Shown here one piece after another: positions 21,540 to 31,352 of a stretch of DNA of 40,237 bases (position 1 is the stretch's first letter; each line of letters begins with the position of its first letter). A program made the translations under genes and the position numbers. This DNA comes from Gnetum montanum. Taxonomy: Eukaryota; Streptophyta; Gnetopsida; Gnetales; Gnetaceae. A model generated the notes under the pieces. It made no database searches. It was not told where the DNA came from and saw nothing but the letters and a program-made list of their open reading frames with translations. The DNA is taken from assembly GCA_015680685.1 (NCBI GenBank), contig MNCI01005912.1:23337-63573 (forward strand), read 5' to 3'.

Positions 21540-22899
21540 CTATGCCTCTCAGAATCCATAAATGTCACTACCTCCTAAATGTTCTTGAACACCTGCTCCT
21601 TCCTCACATAGTCCTTAGCGCTTCCTTCTCCATCTAGATGTAGGTCCAACCTTTGTGCCTAATGTGCCTCCAAAGCACATGCCAAGAAATATTCTGCCCT
21701 ATGTCCATAATGACATGCGACCACCATCCCTACCACAGCCATGATTTGGTGCTCTGCTCATGAGCATGATCCAACTATTATTGGATCATGGCAGTCTCCT
21801 CCTCCTCCCTGGCCCTTCTCTCCTATTCTTCCTTCTCCCTCATCTCCTAGAGGTGCACCTCCTCTTGGAGTTGTGCCTAGAGAATCTCCCTCAGCTCCAC
21901 CTCAAGGGCCTCCCTAGTCGCTACCTCAACCAAATCTCTCTGCCACCACCCTTCCTGTGCCTCTTCCTGATATCGGCTCTCAACTGCCTCTAGCTGGCAC
22001 TAGAATTCTTCCTTGTGCATAGCTCATCAGTTCTACCAAATAACTCGCTCCTCCTATGCTCAACAGGCCACCGCCTTCACTGCCTCAACCAAGATGTTGT
22101 CTAGGTGTGCTAAAGCCATATCCTTAGCACCCCTCAACANTAAAGCAACCCCCAAACCAACCCCAATGTCACCCACCTTCAAGTCACTGGTAAGATCAAC
22201 CACAATCGATAGTTCACAATGTGAATGCTAGTGTCCATAAACCATCTAGATAGAGGTCTAGGCAATTGGATGAGAAGCCCTCGTCCTCAATGCCCACCAC
22301 AAAGCCAATATCAATCCTAAGTGCCAGTCTCGATGCTATCTCCACAGCCTATCCAAGAAAAAGTAGGGCAAGTTGACCATGTAAACAAATAGTAGACAAC
22401 ACATAAAAGTGAACCGCAGCCCTTGCAACTTTGAGACATTGCCAAACTACACAAAAAATCACTCCATCAACTCTGTTGCATCTTGCTAGAGCCTAGAAAG
22501 CACCGACTTTAGCACCTAGCCACTCCCAATTTTGGGAACCAGTCCAAGAAAAAAAACCACCGCATCCTATAACTCACGCCCCCTAAGAGAAATCACCTTT
22601 CCCCCAACTGGCACCCCCCGACAACCCTACAATGAATTCCTCCATAAGCGTGATCCAAACCCCCTAGAACAACGTGACATCCCCCATCCAATTCGCAAAT
22701 AAGGTCTCATAGGCCAGTTGTGGCTCCCCCTCTAGCAAAGGAAGCAAGCTTGTCCATCCCACGCAACTCACCATTCCCTAGAGCACCAAGTTGGCCTAGT
22801 ACCCATCACAGGCCAGTTCAAATGTAGGGGTTACCACCATAGCAGCTTGTGCCTCTACCCACAACCAAATACCCTGAGCAACAATTTGCACTGATGGTG
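21540..22899 (-). pseudogene. Module C: unknown LINE C-terminal module, near complete
   Basis: It continues in frame from zf-RVT. Block 1 is GEPQLAYETLFANWMGDVTL, then a stop and GVWITLMEEFIVG (about 22720-22635). Block 2 is QDATELME, stop, FFV, stop, FGNVSKLQGLRF, then VNLPYFFLDRLW and WHLGLILALWW (22490-22290). Next comes VVDLTSD (22183-22203), resembling a SUMO-interacting motif. The coiled coil (AVKAVAC to MIQ, about 22085-21780) is rich in Glu, Gln and Arg. The C-terminal block has YVRKEQVFKNI, stop, EVVTFMDSERHR (about 21605-21545), matching copy D. The function is unknown. One frame covers most of each block, with shifts between blocks. Confidence 0.65.
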
Positions 22900-25800
22900 A
22901 CAATAGTTATTCCCGAAAAACACGACAATTCTGAACTTTCCATAGCACCCGCAGTATTTTTGTTGCCCTTGAATTTCTATTAATTGTCAAATCTTGTCAA
23001 AGATTCACCGCTCAACTAGCCCAGCATGTAAACTCGCAATTGAATAAAAAGTGATTTACCAACTCGACAGTGGCCATGCAAAGGGAACATGTGGCTATCA
23101 CAATTACCACCCACCGCACAAGCATAGCTTTCACCGATAACGCCGAATGATGAATTAACCAAATAAATACTTCTATTTTTTTGGAAAGTTTTCCCTTCCA
23201 CAACCCCTGCTAGTAGTGCATCTCTGGGTATTTGTGCCTGATTAACTACTATGGCGATGTGCCCAACAACCCCCATTGCAACATGATTCTAACATGCCTA
23301 CAAATTTCCTTCCAAACATGTGAATCTTATGACCTATCCTCCCAACATTGGTACTTACCATGTACCATACTAATACATTGAGCTTGATGACAACCCGACC
23401 TAATGAGTTTATTTACTAGGGTATGAAACCCCATGTCAATTATGTCCAAGAACTTGGAAACTACCAAGCCTCCAGCATTCTTCAGGCGAGCCACAACATT
23501 CCACCTCATAAGATGCAACCTCATCCCCTCTTTTCCCCTTTGACCAAGTGAGATTACGTATAATATGATCAATCCACTTGACAATACCACTGAAGGATTA
23601 GCAACAAAAGCTACATACCTAGCCATGGCAGATAACACTAATGTAGCAAGCAAAATCCTCCTAGCCCAGGTTAGAAATCAGCATGTCCAATGATCCACAT
23701 GTTTCTATAGGTGCTGCAGTAGCCCACACCAAGCTTATCACCTATGCCAATTATACATTGGAAGGCCCAAGTACGAACCCTCATGTGATCCAGGTAAAAG
23801 CCCCAAATGTTGCATGATCAACCCCTTCACCTTAGTCGTGGTGTTCAACAACTAAACTGCAGACTTGCCTTTGTTTATTTCCAACCCAATCTCCACAGCC
23901 ATACACTTCAGCACCCAATTAATCACCATAGGCTAGGGGACCACCACCTGAGAGAAAAGAATAGTGTCATCTGCGTAGCATTCAACTAGGTATCTAACAC
24001 CTGTGATCTCCAACCCCCTTAACCCCCTCCACCTCACAGTATGCCTACAGAGTATCCATAACCAAAATAAAAAGGTAAGGTGATAGCAGGTCACCCTATC
24101 TTAACCCACTACCCAACAAGGAAAACTCTCCACAACTTCCCATCAAGATCGAAGGAAAAAGCCCTTGATGATTGAATAGATATGCACAACTTTACAAAAT
24201 CTGGGTGGAAACCTTTCCTTAGCATGATCCTGCAGCACCTTCCAAGACATAGTATCATACGCTTTAGAAATATCTAATTTAAGGCACATACCTAGATACC
24301 TTGACAGCCTCAGAGAATGCATAACCTCCAGCAACAAAAAAATCTAGCCCTAAATGTACCTTCCTAAATAAAACCTACCTAGTTGGGTCCTACCAATTGT
24401 GGCATAAGAGGCCCCATCCTGGCGACCAGCATCTTCATGAAAAGATAGAGAAAGGTGTTGCAAACTTTAATCACCTAGAAATATGATGGCTCCATTGGGT
24501 TAGTTGACTTCAATATAAGCACGATACGAGAGTACTTTATTTCCTTGTGCACTTGTTCCCACCTTAACATAGCATTGAACGCATCCAAGATATTCTCTTC
24601 AAGAATGTCAATAAAAGCTCTAAAAAATTCCATTGGCCACCATCCAACCTCGGTGACCTACCTAACTTCATCAAACCCAAGGCCTCTTCTAACTCCACAA
24701 TGGAGAAACATGCCAAAAGATGAAAATTATGCTCCTCATGCAGGATAGGATCAATAGGGATCAACAAAGGGCTCGCCAACCTCATCATCCAAATCTCAGA
24801 CCAACAATCCATCAATGTCTGATCAACATGCTAACCGTCAATGATTTCCTATCCTTGAAAACTGAGATTGTGGATCTTCTTGGATAGATTCATAGATGTG
24901 GCGGCTGCAAAGAAAAAATGTGTTCCAATCCCCTCCTTTTAGCCATTGCACCTGACCCCACTATCTCCAATAAACCTTAGCCTCCCTATCCACAGCCTAA
25001 ATCTAAGCTAAAACCTCACATTTAGCCTCGTGAAAGTCCTTACCAGCTTCCTACTCCACTTTTATCTCCACCAGCCATTGCATGAGCCTCCCCAAGGCTT
25101 GCTTGAGATAAGCCAACCCCCGCATTAGAAAATCCAAGGATTCCATCTTCTATGAATACGACCCCCATATGCCCTCCACCATTGGCTACAGCCAAGGTGA
25201 ATGAATCCAATAACATTTGAAGCAAAATGGAGTAGCCTTGCTTGGCGATACATCATCCACACAACATAGAATTGATCTATGATCAAATGCCACATGTTCC
25301 TGTCCTATCGCCATCACCCCCCTCATCATGAGGACATGAGAGAAGATCCAAACAAGATCTATCTTAGTCATGATCTACTCACTCCCCTTTCATCTATTAC
25401 TTTAAGTGAACTGACATCCTTGTATCTCCAAGTCAACGAGATCATGCACTTCAAGTAATTGCAAGAACTCTTAAGCACCAGGAAAATCTTGGGCTCCCCA
25501 TCAGACTTCTCCCACCCATATAGCCTTTGATTGAAGTCCCCTACTATAATCCATAGTCTTTGATCTTGAACTAGGAAAGCAATCCTCTAAAGCTCCTACA
25601 TCCATTCTTCCCAATGTTGAGCACCATAAAAATTCATTATCCAAATTCCAAGATCCATGAGAAACACCATAAGGCTCCACATAGAGTAATCAACGACCTT
25701 GAAATGCCCACGTGAGAGTAAAGGAAGTCTTCCAGCTCTTCCATGAAAAACAATAGCCTGAACCTACCACCCTGGCCACCTAAGCTAATGGGGCCTCCTA

Positions 25801-25923
25801 TTGCTAAAGTTTGGTCTCCTGCAAGCAGACAACATCATACTTTTCCCTATACATGATTTCTTTAAGGGTATTTCATTTATAGGGGGTACCCTACCCCCTG
25901 CAGTTCCATGAGAGGATCCTCAT
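22900..25923 (-). pseudogene. LINE C ORF2: endonuclease, reverse transcriptase, zf-RVT
   Basis: The start at 25923 reads MRILSWNCRG, the typical opening of plant LINE ORF2, where W-N-C-R-G holds the Asn of the endonuclease site. YDVVCLQETKL (about 25830) holds the Glu, and HVAFDHRSIL (about 25290) the final His. The RT includes MCLKLDISKAYDTMSW (24290-24235, catalytic Asp kept) and YADDTILFS (YADD at 23966-23977, intact). The zf-RVT reads WKGKLSKKIEVFIWLIHHSA and CSLCMATVELVNHFLFNC (about 23200-23030), with both Cys pairs and His present. Several frameshifts and stops remain. The frame that holds zf-RVT runs on into the next entry. Confidence 0.85.
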
Positions 25924-25989
25924 GTCCTACTCGCTATGTGTTTCTTGCAAACCCCCTTGAGAGTGGGCTAAACCCCCAAGTCAACCTCC

Positions 25990-27433
25990 AGCTGTGTCTT
26001 TTTGGCTTGGGACACAATGCTCGATGAACGCTCCACCTTGCTAGCATTCAATAAAATTAGGAAAGGTCCTTTAGTTGCAGCACCCTCCTTTGTAATCTCT
26101 TCCAAGGGGAGTACGGGACCTCCTCTAACCATCGAAACCCAGCTACCAAGAGGGAGGAGCTCCCCCTGACCCACAACCAAAAATCACCATCAACCACAAG
26201 GAACTCAATGACCCTAGCAATCTTGGCAACCTAAGCAAAATCAATGATTTTGGTGACTCAGGATGGCCTTCCCGAAAAACTCCCTATGAGTTCTATGTCT
26301 ACACTAAATCACCCTCCTTTGTCTCGACCACCATTTCTCATGCAGCATCCCCCTACATGCTTTGTCCCAGGGCACCTAGCCCCACAGAACCTGGACCCTA
26401 CGTCATCCTCCTAGGCCCCAAAGTTCTTACCCCCAAGGGGCCCACATGCTAAGCCAACCCCTTGGACAACCTCCTGTTCCAATTTATAACCATCCATCTT
26501 GCCCCCTCTTTCTTTGAGCCTAACGCCTTCTAATCCACCCTAAAATCTATAGTTTGATACCCCATTTTGCCACAAGTATTTCAATGTCAAGTCCCATTAG
26601 ACTTCTAAGCCACCTAAGGTTCTATAGCCACATTTTCATATTCAACTATCACACTCTCCTCCCCCTAGGGAAGGTCAATGACAACCTCGTGAACTAGTTC
26701 CACTAGTGACAATGACCTTCATACATAAAATCTTGCAAAACCCATCCTTTCCAAAGAACCAGTAACTTGATCAAAAGAGATAAATTCCTTGAAGAACCCA
26801 GCTAGGATTCTAAGAAACTCTGGCATCCAAAGCTCCCATGGAATACCAAAAACCTAGATCCATACAGGAGCCCTCAAAAACAAATTTGGGTCCTGATGGA
26901 CCCCCAACCCCCAATAAGTCAAGGCCAAACCCTGTGCCTTAAAGAACCACAACCCACCCATCAAGACCTTATCTCTATCCATCATTGACAGGAAAATAAA
27001 TAAAAAGAGATCCCTTGGAAGGCTACGTACCTCCATGATGTAGAAACCCCAATGCACAACAACCCACTTCTTAACTATGTCTAAAGGAGGCAACACCCTT
27101 GCTAAAACAAGCTTACCAATGAGGCTTAACTCTATCATCCTCAAGCCCTCGGGGCCTTCATATGGAGCCGCATCATTTCATCTGCTTGTAGACATTCCTC
27201 TATACCCCCATCCCTAGGACACCAAGATAACCCATTCCAAAAATCCTTAACACCTATGCTACCAAATCCCATGTGCTAACCATCAGCACTCCCCACAACA
27301 ATCTCCCCTACCCCTCTGACTTGCCACCCATGCCAAGGGATGCCCCACCTGCACCATCTACTCCACGACTACCCTTTGCACTAGTGTTGTCCACCCTGCC
27401 ACCACTCCCCACACTCTCTGTGTTCCTACCCAT
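25990..27433 (-). pseudogene. LINE C ORF1 (DUF4283-type RNA-binding protein)
   Basis: The start at 27433 reads MGRNTESVGSGGRVDNTSAK, similar to LINE B ORF1. The DUF4283-type core is open from 27144 to 26854: LSLIGKLVLARVLPPLDIVK, WVVVHWGFYIMEVRSLPRDL and KVLMGGLWFFKAQGLALTYW. Further on come WELWMPEFLRIL, ARFYV and VIVEYENVAIEP, then a zinc-knuckle remnant (TCGKMGYQTIDF, about 26585-26550) with the last Cys changed to Phe. The rest is broken by stops, mostly TAG. Its role would be binding the LINE RNA in a cytoplasmic particle. Confidence 0.75.
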
Positions 27434-27599
27434 CTCGCCCCCCTGTTAACTTTTTAGTATCTATCTCTTAATAAGTTTCTATTTCTACTTCCAATTGCAA
27501 TTTCCTAGGGATGTACTATGACAATATGACTGTAGCATACTATAGGCTATAGCTAGTAACATGATGTTTAGTGTTAAAATTTAAATTTAAAATTTTGAA

Positions 27600-28815
27600 T
27601 TTTAATAGTTCTATCTTTGAATTAAAATGCAACATGTCTGGGAAAAATATCGTTGTTCACATCAAGAGGAAGAACACTAATCAATTTCTTCGTATCATCT
27701 TTGAATGACACATTCTTCATCAAGTATGTTGATGCTTCTAAGCATGTGAAGAGAGCCAGTTATCTATTGAGATTATTTAAGCAAGCGATAAATTTTGTTA
27801 AGGCAACAAATGTTGTGCAATTTATTAGAGATAATGCAACTAATTATGTGAAAGCAGAATAACTAATGAAAAAATACCCATTGATCTATTGGACACCCTA
27901 TGTAGCTAATTGTATTGATTTGTTGAGAAGTTTAGCTATTAGATTTTTAATGTTTTCCAAATATTCTTATGCTTGTCTTTATTTTGTAAATTATTTTCTG
28001 AATTATCATATTCTTTTAGTTTTTTTCCCTAATAAGTTTAGTTTCAAATTTTGGTATGTAGGCTATTTTTTGGGGCTAGGAAAATTGGAAAATTAATATA
28101 TAACGATGGCATTGTTTTAAGTCTTATGATGAAGCACACAAATGGTAGAGACCTTGTTAGACCTACTGCAACTCATTTTTGTACACACTTTCTTACCTCA
28201 AAGAGCTTGTAGGAAAATAGTTTAGCTTTGATGCATACATTTGGAACAAAAGAATGCTTATATGAAGGTGATTTTGAGCAATATTGCTCTTTAAGGAAAA
28301 GAATAGATGTATAAGACTTGGTTTATGATCATGGCTTTTGAGTGAAAACTATAGAATTTATCAAGGTAAATAGTTTGACTTTCAAACTTGATTTATAACT
28401 TTGTCTTTATTTATGACTTGGTTTCAGGCTTTGTTTATGACTTTGTTTCTTCTTTTTTCATTCTTCATTTTTTAAAAATAAAGTTTAGGTTGTTGAGCGT
28501 CTTACACATGTTTTACACATTGTTGATGGGGATAATTCTCTAATGTCAAAAGTTTATGAGGCAATGGACATTGCCAAGGAGACCACTGTTGGATTTTATA
28601 AACAAGATAAGAGAAAGTACAAGACATTTTAGGATATTATTGATAGGAGATGGAACAAGAAGCTTTATAGACCATTACATGTTGCTAGTCATATAATTTG
28701 TTTTTGCCAAAGGAAGAGTATTCTATGAACCACATTCAGAAGTTGCATTAGATTTTTAAGAAACCTTAGACAAGTTGGTGTCCGATGATAATGATTAGGA
28801 AGTAATCAAGTTAGG
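27600..28815 (+). pseudogene. hAT transposase 2, catalytic-core exons
   Basis: After LINE C, hAT-2 resumes with VWEKYRCS, then (frameshift and small deletion where D-G-W-T-D should be) RGRTLINFFVSSLNDTFFIK and YVDASKHVKRASYLLRLFKQ (27660-27780). KYPLIYWTPYVANCIDLL (about 27870-27925) is the C-x-x-H region with both Cys/His changed. An intron-like stretch follows with an acceptor near 28050, then KHTNGRDLVRPTATHF near 28135-28180. Another likely intron runs from GTAAAT at about 28366 to TTTAG at about 28487. After it, VVERLTHVLHIVDGDNSLMS, then YEAMDIAKETTVGF and DIIDRRWNKKLYRPLHVASH (28490-28690), and YEPHSEVALDF (about 28730). It stops where module D begins. Confidence 0.85.
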
Positions 28816-30640
28816 ATGTTTTTGCAAGGTGATGGCTTTTTTCCGTAATTAGAGAGGGGACACAACAATTTTTCAAGGGGTTCACATTTTGCTAACAGAA
28901 GAGACATTGGTGGATTGTCTTGGCCTGCCTGCCCAGGTGACATCATTCTTTCCCAAGATCACAAGCTCCAACATGCCTAGGTTTTTTTCTAGTGGGGCCA
29001 TTCCCAAGACTGGGGGCATTCCCAAGACTACCAGTGGGCATGTACCCAAAGCTGCCCTACCTTGGACCTAGCAGGAAGTGGTGGAGTTGGTGGATCACTA
29101 TTTTGTATAGTCAAGCAACACTTGGACACTAACGGGGGTCCACTTCTCTGTTTTGAAGTATCTAAGGCTGGGCTACTAGATTAATTTTCCAAGGTTTTTC
29201 CTTGAGGCACTTTGGTGGTAGTGCTAGGCTCATTATTCCAAGCTAATTCTTGTGCTATGGAGGGGTGCACTTCTGGATCCCCCAAGCTACTGCACCCTAA
29301 GCTGCAAGGGGTTTACAAAAGATGACAGTTGATGGTAGGAAGGATGTGGATGGTGCTTGAACATGAGCCTAAGCTTAAGGTTCCAAGGACACTGACGGCA
29401 AGTCCTAAAGGGGGGTGGGTAGGTGGGCAAACACCCTTGACACTTGAGATGCTTGAAAGGGCCATTCAAGATGTTGTGGAGGAAGCCCAAGAAAAAATCA
29501 AGAAGCTGGAGGCAAAGAAGGCAATGGCAGAGGTGATGACAAAATCTATAAGGGAGAGGACGACCATGATGCAGGAGAGGGCAATTGAGAAGGTTGTGGA
29601 GTAGGCTAGATAGGAGGAGAGGCATGTCTAGGAGGCCTAGGAACAAGAGTTTGAGCATCGTCTAGGCTTGGAGGAGAGCCAGTTTACTGAGAAAGAAAAA
29701 GAGCTAAAGTGGAGTTGGGAGTTGTAGGGGTCGATGAGTTGAGCAGTGCTCAAGGACTCTCTTAAGGACCAGCTTAAAGCAGAGCTCAGGTAGGAGGAGA
29801 CGCATAGTGCCAAGAGGGAACAAATAGAGTAGGAGCGGTGGGAGCTAGAGCAGCATGAGGTAGATGAGATGCAGAGATAGTTGGATTGTGCACGAGTGGA
29901 AAGCTCAAATGTGGCTACAATTCAGCAAATGTCCATATGTGGTTTTGGACATTTGTTGCAACACATCTTGGATGGTGCTACGTAGACATATTAGGAGGAC
30001 CACTGCTAAACTTCATACTGATAAGAAGGGGATTGTTGAGAAGCATGCATGCAAGGCTAAGGCCACAAAGGAGTTTTAGAAAGTAGTGTTTGTTGACATT
30101 GAATGCCACCACACTATGTTGGATGCTATTCATGCCCAGAAGCATGCAACATGTCCTTGTGTATCATTGCCTAGGTGCCTTTAATAGTAGTTGATGGTCT
30201 GGGATGGCCCTTTGTTGTTATTTTGTTTTTTTTTCTATTTTTCTATATTGCTTTTTGGATGCCTATCAGGGCCAACTGTGGCTCTTGGAGTTAGACTGAT
30301 CTCACTCGTTGACACGGGATTTTGTTGACTATAGTTAGTTGACAAACACCTACAAGGTTGTAGGAAAGTCATTGTAGAAGGATTGACGTTGGCCATGGGG
30401 ATTTATCTCCCCTCACTAAGGGGATGTGATGGGGTTTATGGGGAGGCCCAAGTTTTTTATTGAAATTTTGTTGTGCATCCCCTTTCTTGGGGAGGAGGAG
30501 AGGGAAGGCAGGGAAGGGGTGAAGGGGTGAATGACCCACACATATGTTTTGAACCTTGTTGATTGTACATATTCCAATTTTATTAATATTATTTTCCCCA
30601 ACCTTCACACATAAAAATTCTCTTACTAAAAAGCAAAGCC
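28816..30640 (+). pseudogene. Module D: solitary copy of the unknown module, inserted in hAT-2
   Basis: From 28832 one frame reads MAFFRN, stop, RGDTTIFQGVHILLTEETLV, DCLGLP, then QEVVELVDHYFV (about 29080), stop, SSNTWTLTGVHFSVLKYLRL, INFPRFFLEALWW and HYSKLILVLWRGALLDPP (to about 29280). After a frameshift, a coiled coil spans 29420-29900 (LERAIQDVVEEAQEKIKKLE; LEQHEVDEMQR). A C-terminal block (KATKEF, stop, KVVFVDIECHHTMLDAIHAQ, about 30050-30140) matches copy C. Fourteen of the 15 stops through 29880 are TAG. No LINE RT precedes it; hAT-2 coding lies on both sides. It is either a 5'-truncated LINE or an independent mobile form. The 3' border is approximate (30400-30640). Confidence 0.65.
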
Positions 30641-30765
30641 AAACAAAATTAGTAGGTAAGTTGATTTATAATTTATAATATTAATTTTGTATTAGATATG
30701 AATTTTAATATGTAGGTGGATTTGAATGTTTGAAACTTTTTTTTTTTCTTTTTTTAACATTGCAG

Positions 30766-30876
30766 TTTCATGGTGGAACGAATGGGGTGATAAGACCCTT
30801 GAACTAAGGAGATTGGCCTTAAATATTTTTAGCTAGTCTTGCAATGCTTCTACTTCTGAGTGCAACTGGGGCAAAT
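30766..30876 (+). pseudogene. hAT transposase 2, dimerisation-domain exon
   Basis: The acceptor TTGCAG ends at 30765 after a T-rich tract, and the donor GTAAAT starts at 30877. The frame reads WWNEWGDKTLELRRLALNIF, then S, TAG, SCNASTSECNWGK. This matches the C-terminal hAT dimerisation domain (W-W ... L-x-x-L-A ... S-x-x-C-x-x-N-W). It shows that hAT-2 continues after module D. Confidence 0.8.
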
Positions 30877-30968
30877 GTAAATACATTTATACTTAAAAAC
30901 AAACAAAGCTTAGATTGACAAGATTTGACAAGTTAGTTTACATCTACTATAACACAAAGCTTATACAG

Positions 30969-31352
30969 AGAGTTCATTTACCAAGAGAAGATGAAAATTG
31001 AGATCTTGATGCAATAGTAGACAAGNTACCAAGAGAAGATGAAAATTGAGATCTTGATGCAATAGTAGACAAGCTAGATGATGGCACTAGGATGGCTGGA
31101 ATTATGGATTGGATTTCTAATTCTGTAACAATCTAATAACTTGAATCTAAGGCTCATAGTCTTGTAGATTCTAGTCGTTACATTACAAATGTTAGGGAGC
31201 ATGCTAGTACTCACGACATTGACCATGATACTATTAATGTCATAGATAAGATTATTATAGAGGAAGAGGAGAACGCTAGGTAAAGACAAAGAGCTACGCT
31301 TCAAACTATAGGAGGAAATTTTGAAAAGGGAAGTAATTTAAATATATGCTAA
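30969..31352 (+). pseudogene. hAT transposase 2, last exon
   Basis: The acceptor ATACAG ends at 30968. The frame reads VHLPREDEN, stop, DLDAIVDK, then after the duplicated segment LDDGTRMAGIMDWISNSVTI, DSSRYITNVREHASTHDIDH and IIIEEEENAR. It ends at TAA 31350-31352. A premature TGA and TAA are present. Acidic tails of this kind follow the dimerisation domain in plant hAT transposases. The exon contains the single N at 31026 and the 47-base duplication around it. Confidence 0.7.
30979..31073. repeat. Exact 47-bp duplication flanking a single N
   Basis: Bases 30979-31025 and 31027-31073 are identical, separated only by one N at 31026. This is the usual mark of two overlapping contig ends joined without merging, so it is probably an assembly artefact and not a biological repeat. 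Confidence 0.9.

Larger units (their letters stand above)
21060..27445 (-). mobile_element. LINE copy C (plant L1 type), nearly full length, inside hAT-2
   Basis: Minus strand: ORF1 from 27433, ORF2 from 25923, zf-RVT near 23276-23012, the extra module to about 21540, and a G/T-rich 3' region to about 21060-21105. It is the best preserved of the LINEs here, keeping both the YADD box and the first catalytic Asp of the RT. It interrupts hAT-2, whose exons lie on both sides on the other strand. Exact ends, target-site duplication and poly(A) tail were not resolved; a T-rich stretch at 21032-21048 on the plus strand might be the tail. One N is at 22140. Confidence 0.85.

Noticed and set aside
29287-29658. 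Minus-strand 123-codon frame
   Set aside because: It is the antisense of the Glu/Lys-rich coiled coil of module D and has the Leu/Pro/His bias expected from that.
28832-29890. TAG read as glutamine by a changed genetic code
   Set aside because: Intact CAG codons occur side by side with TAG, frameshifts are present too, and methylation decay explains the pattern in a nuclear plant repeat.
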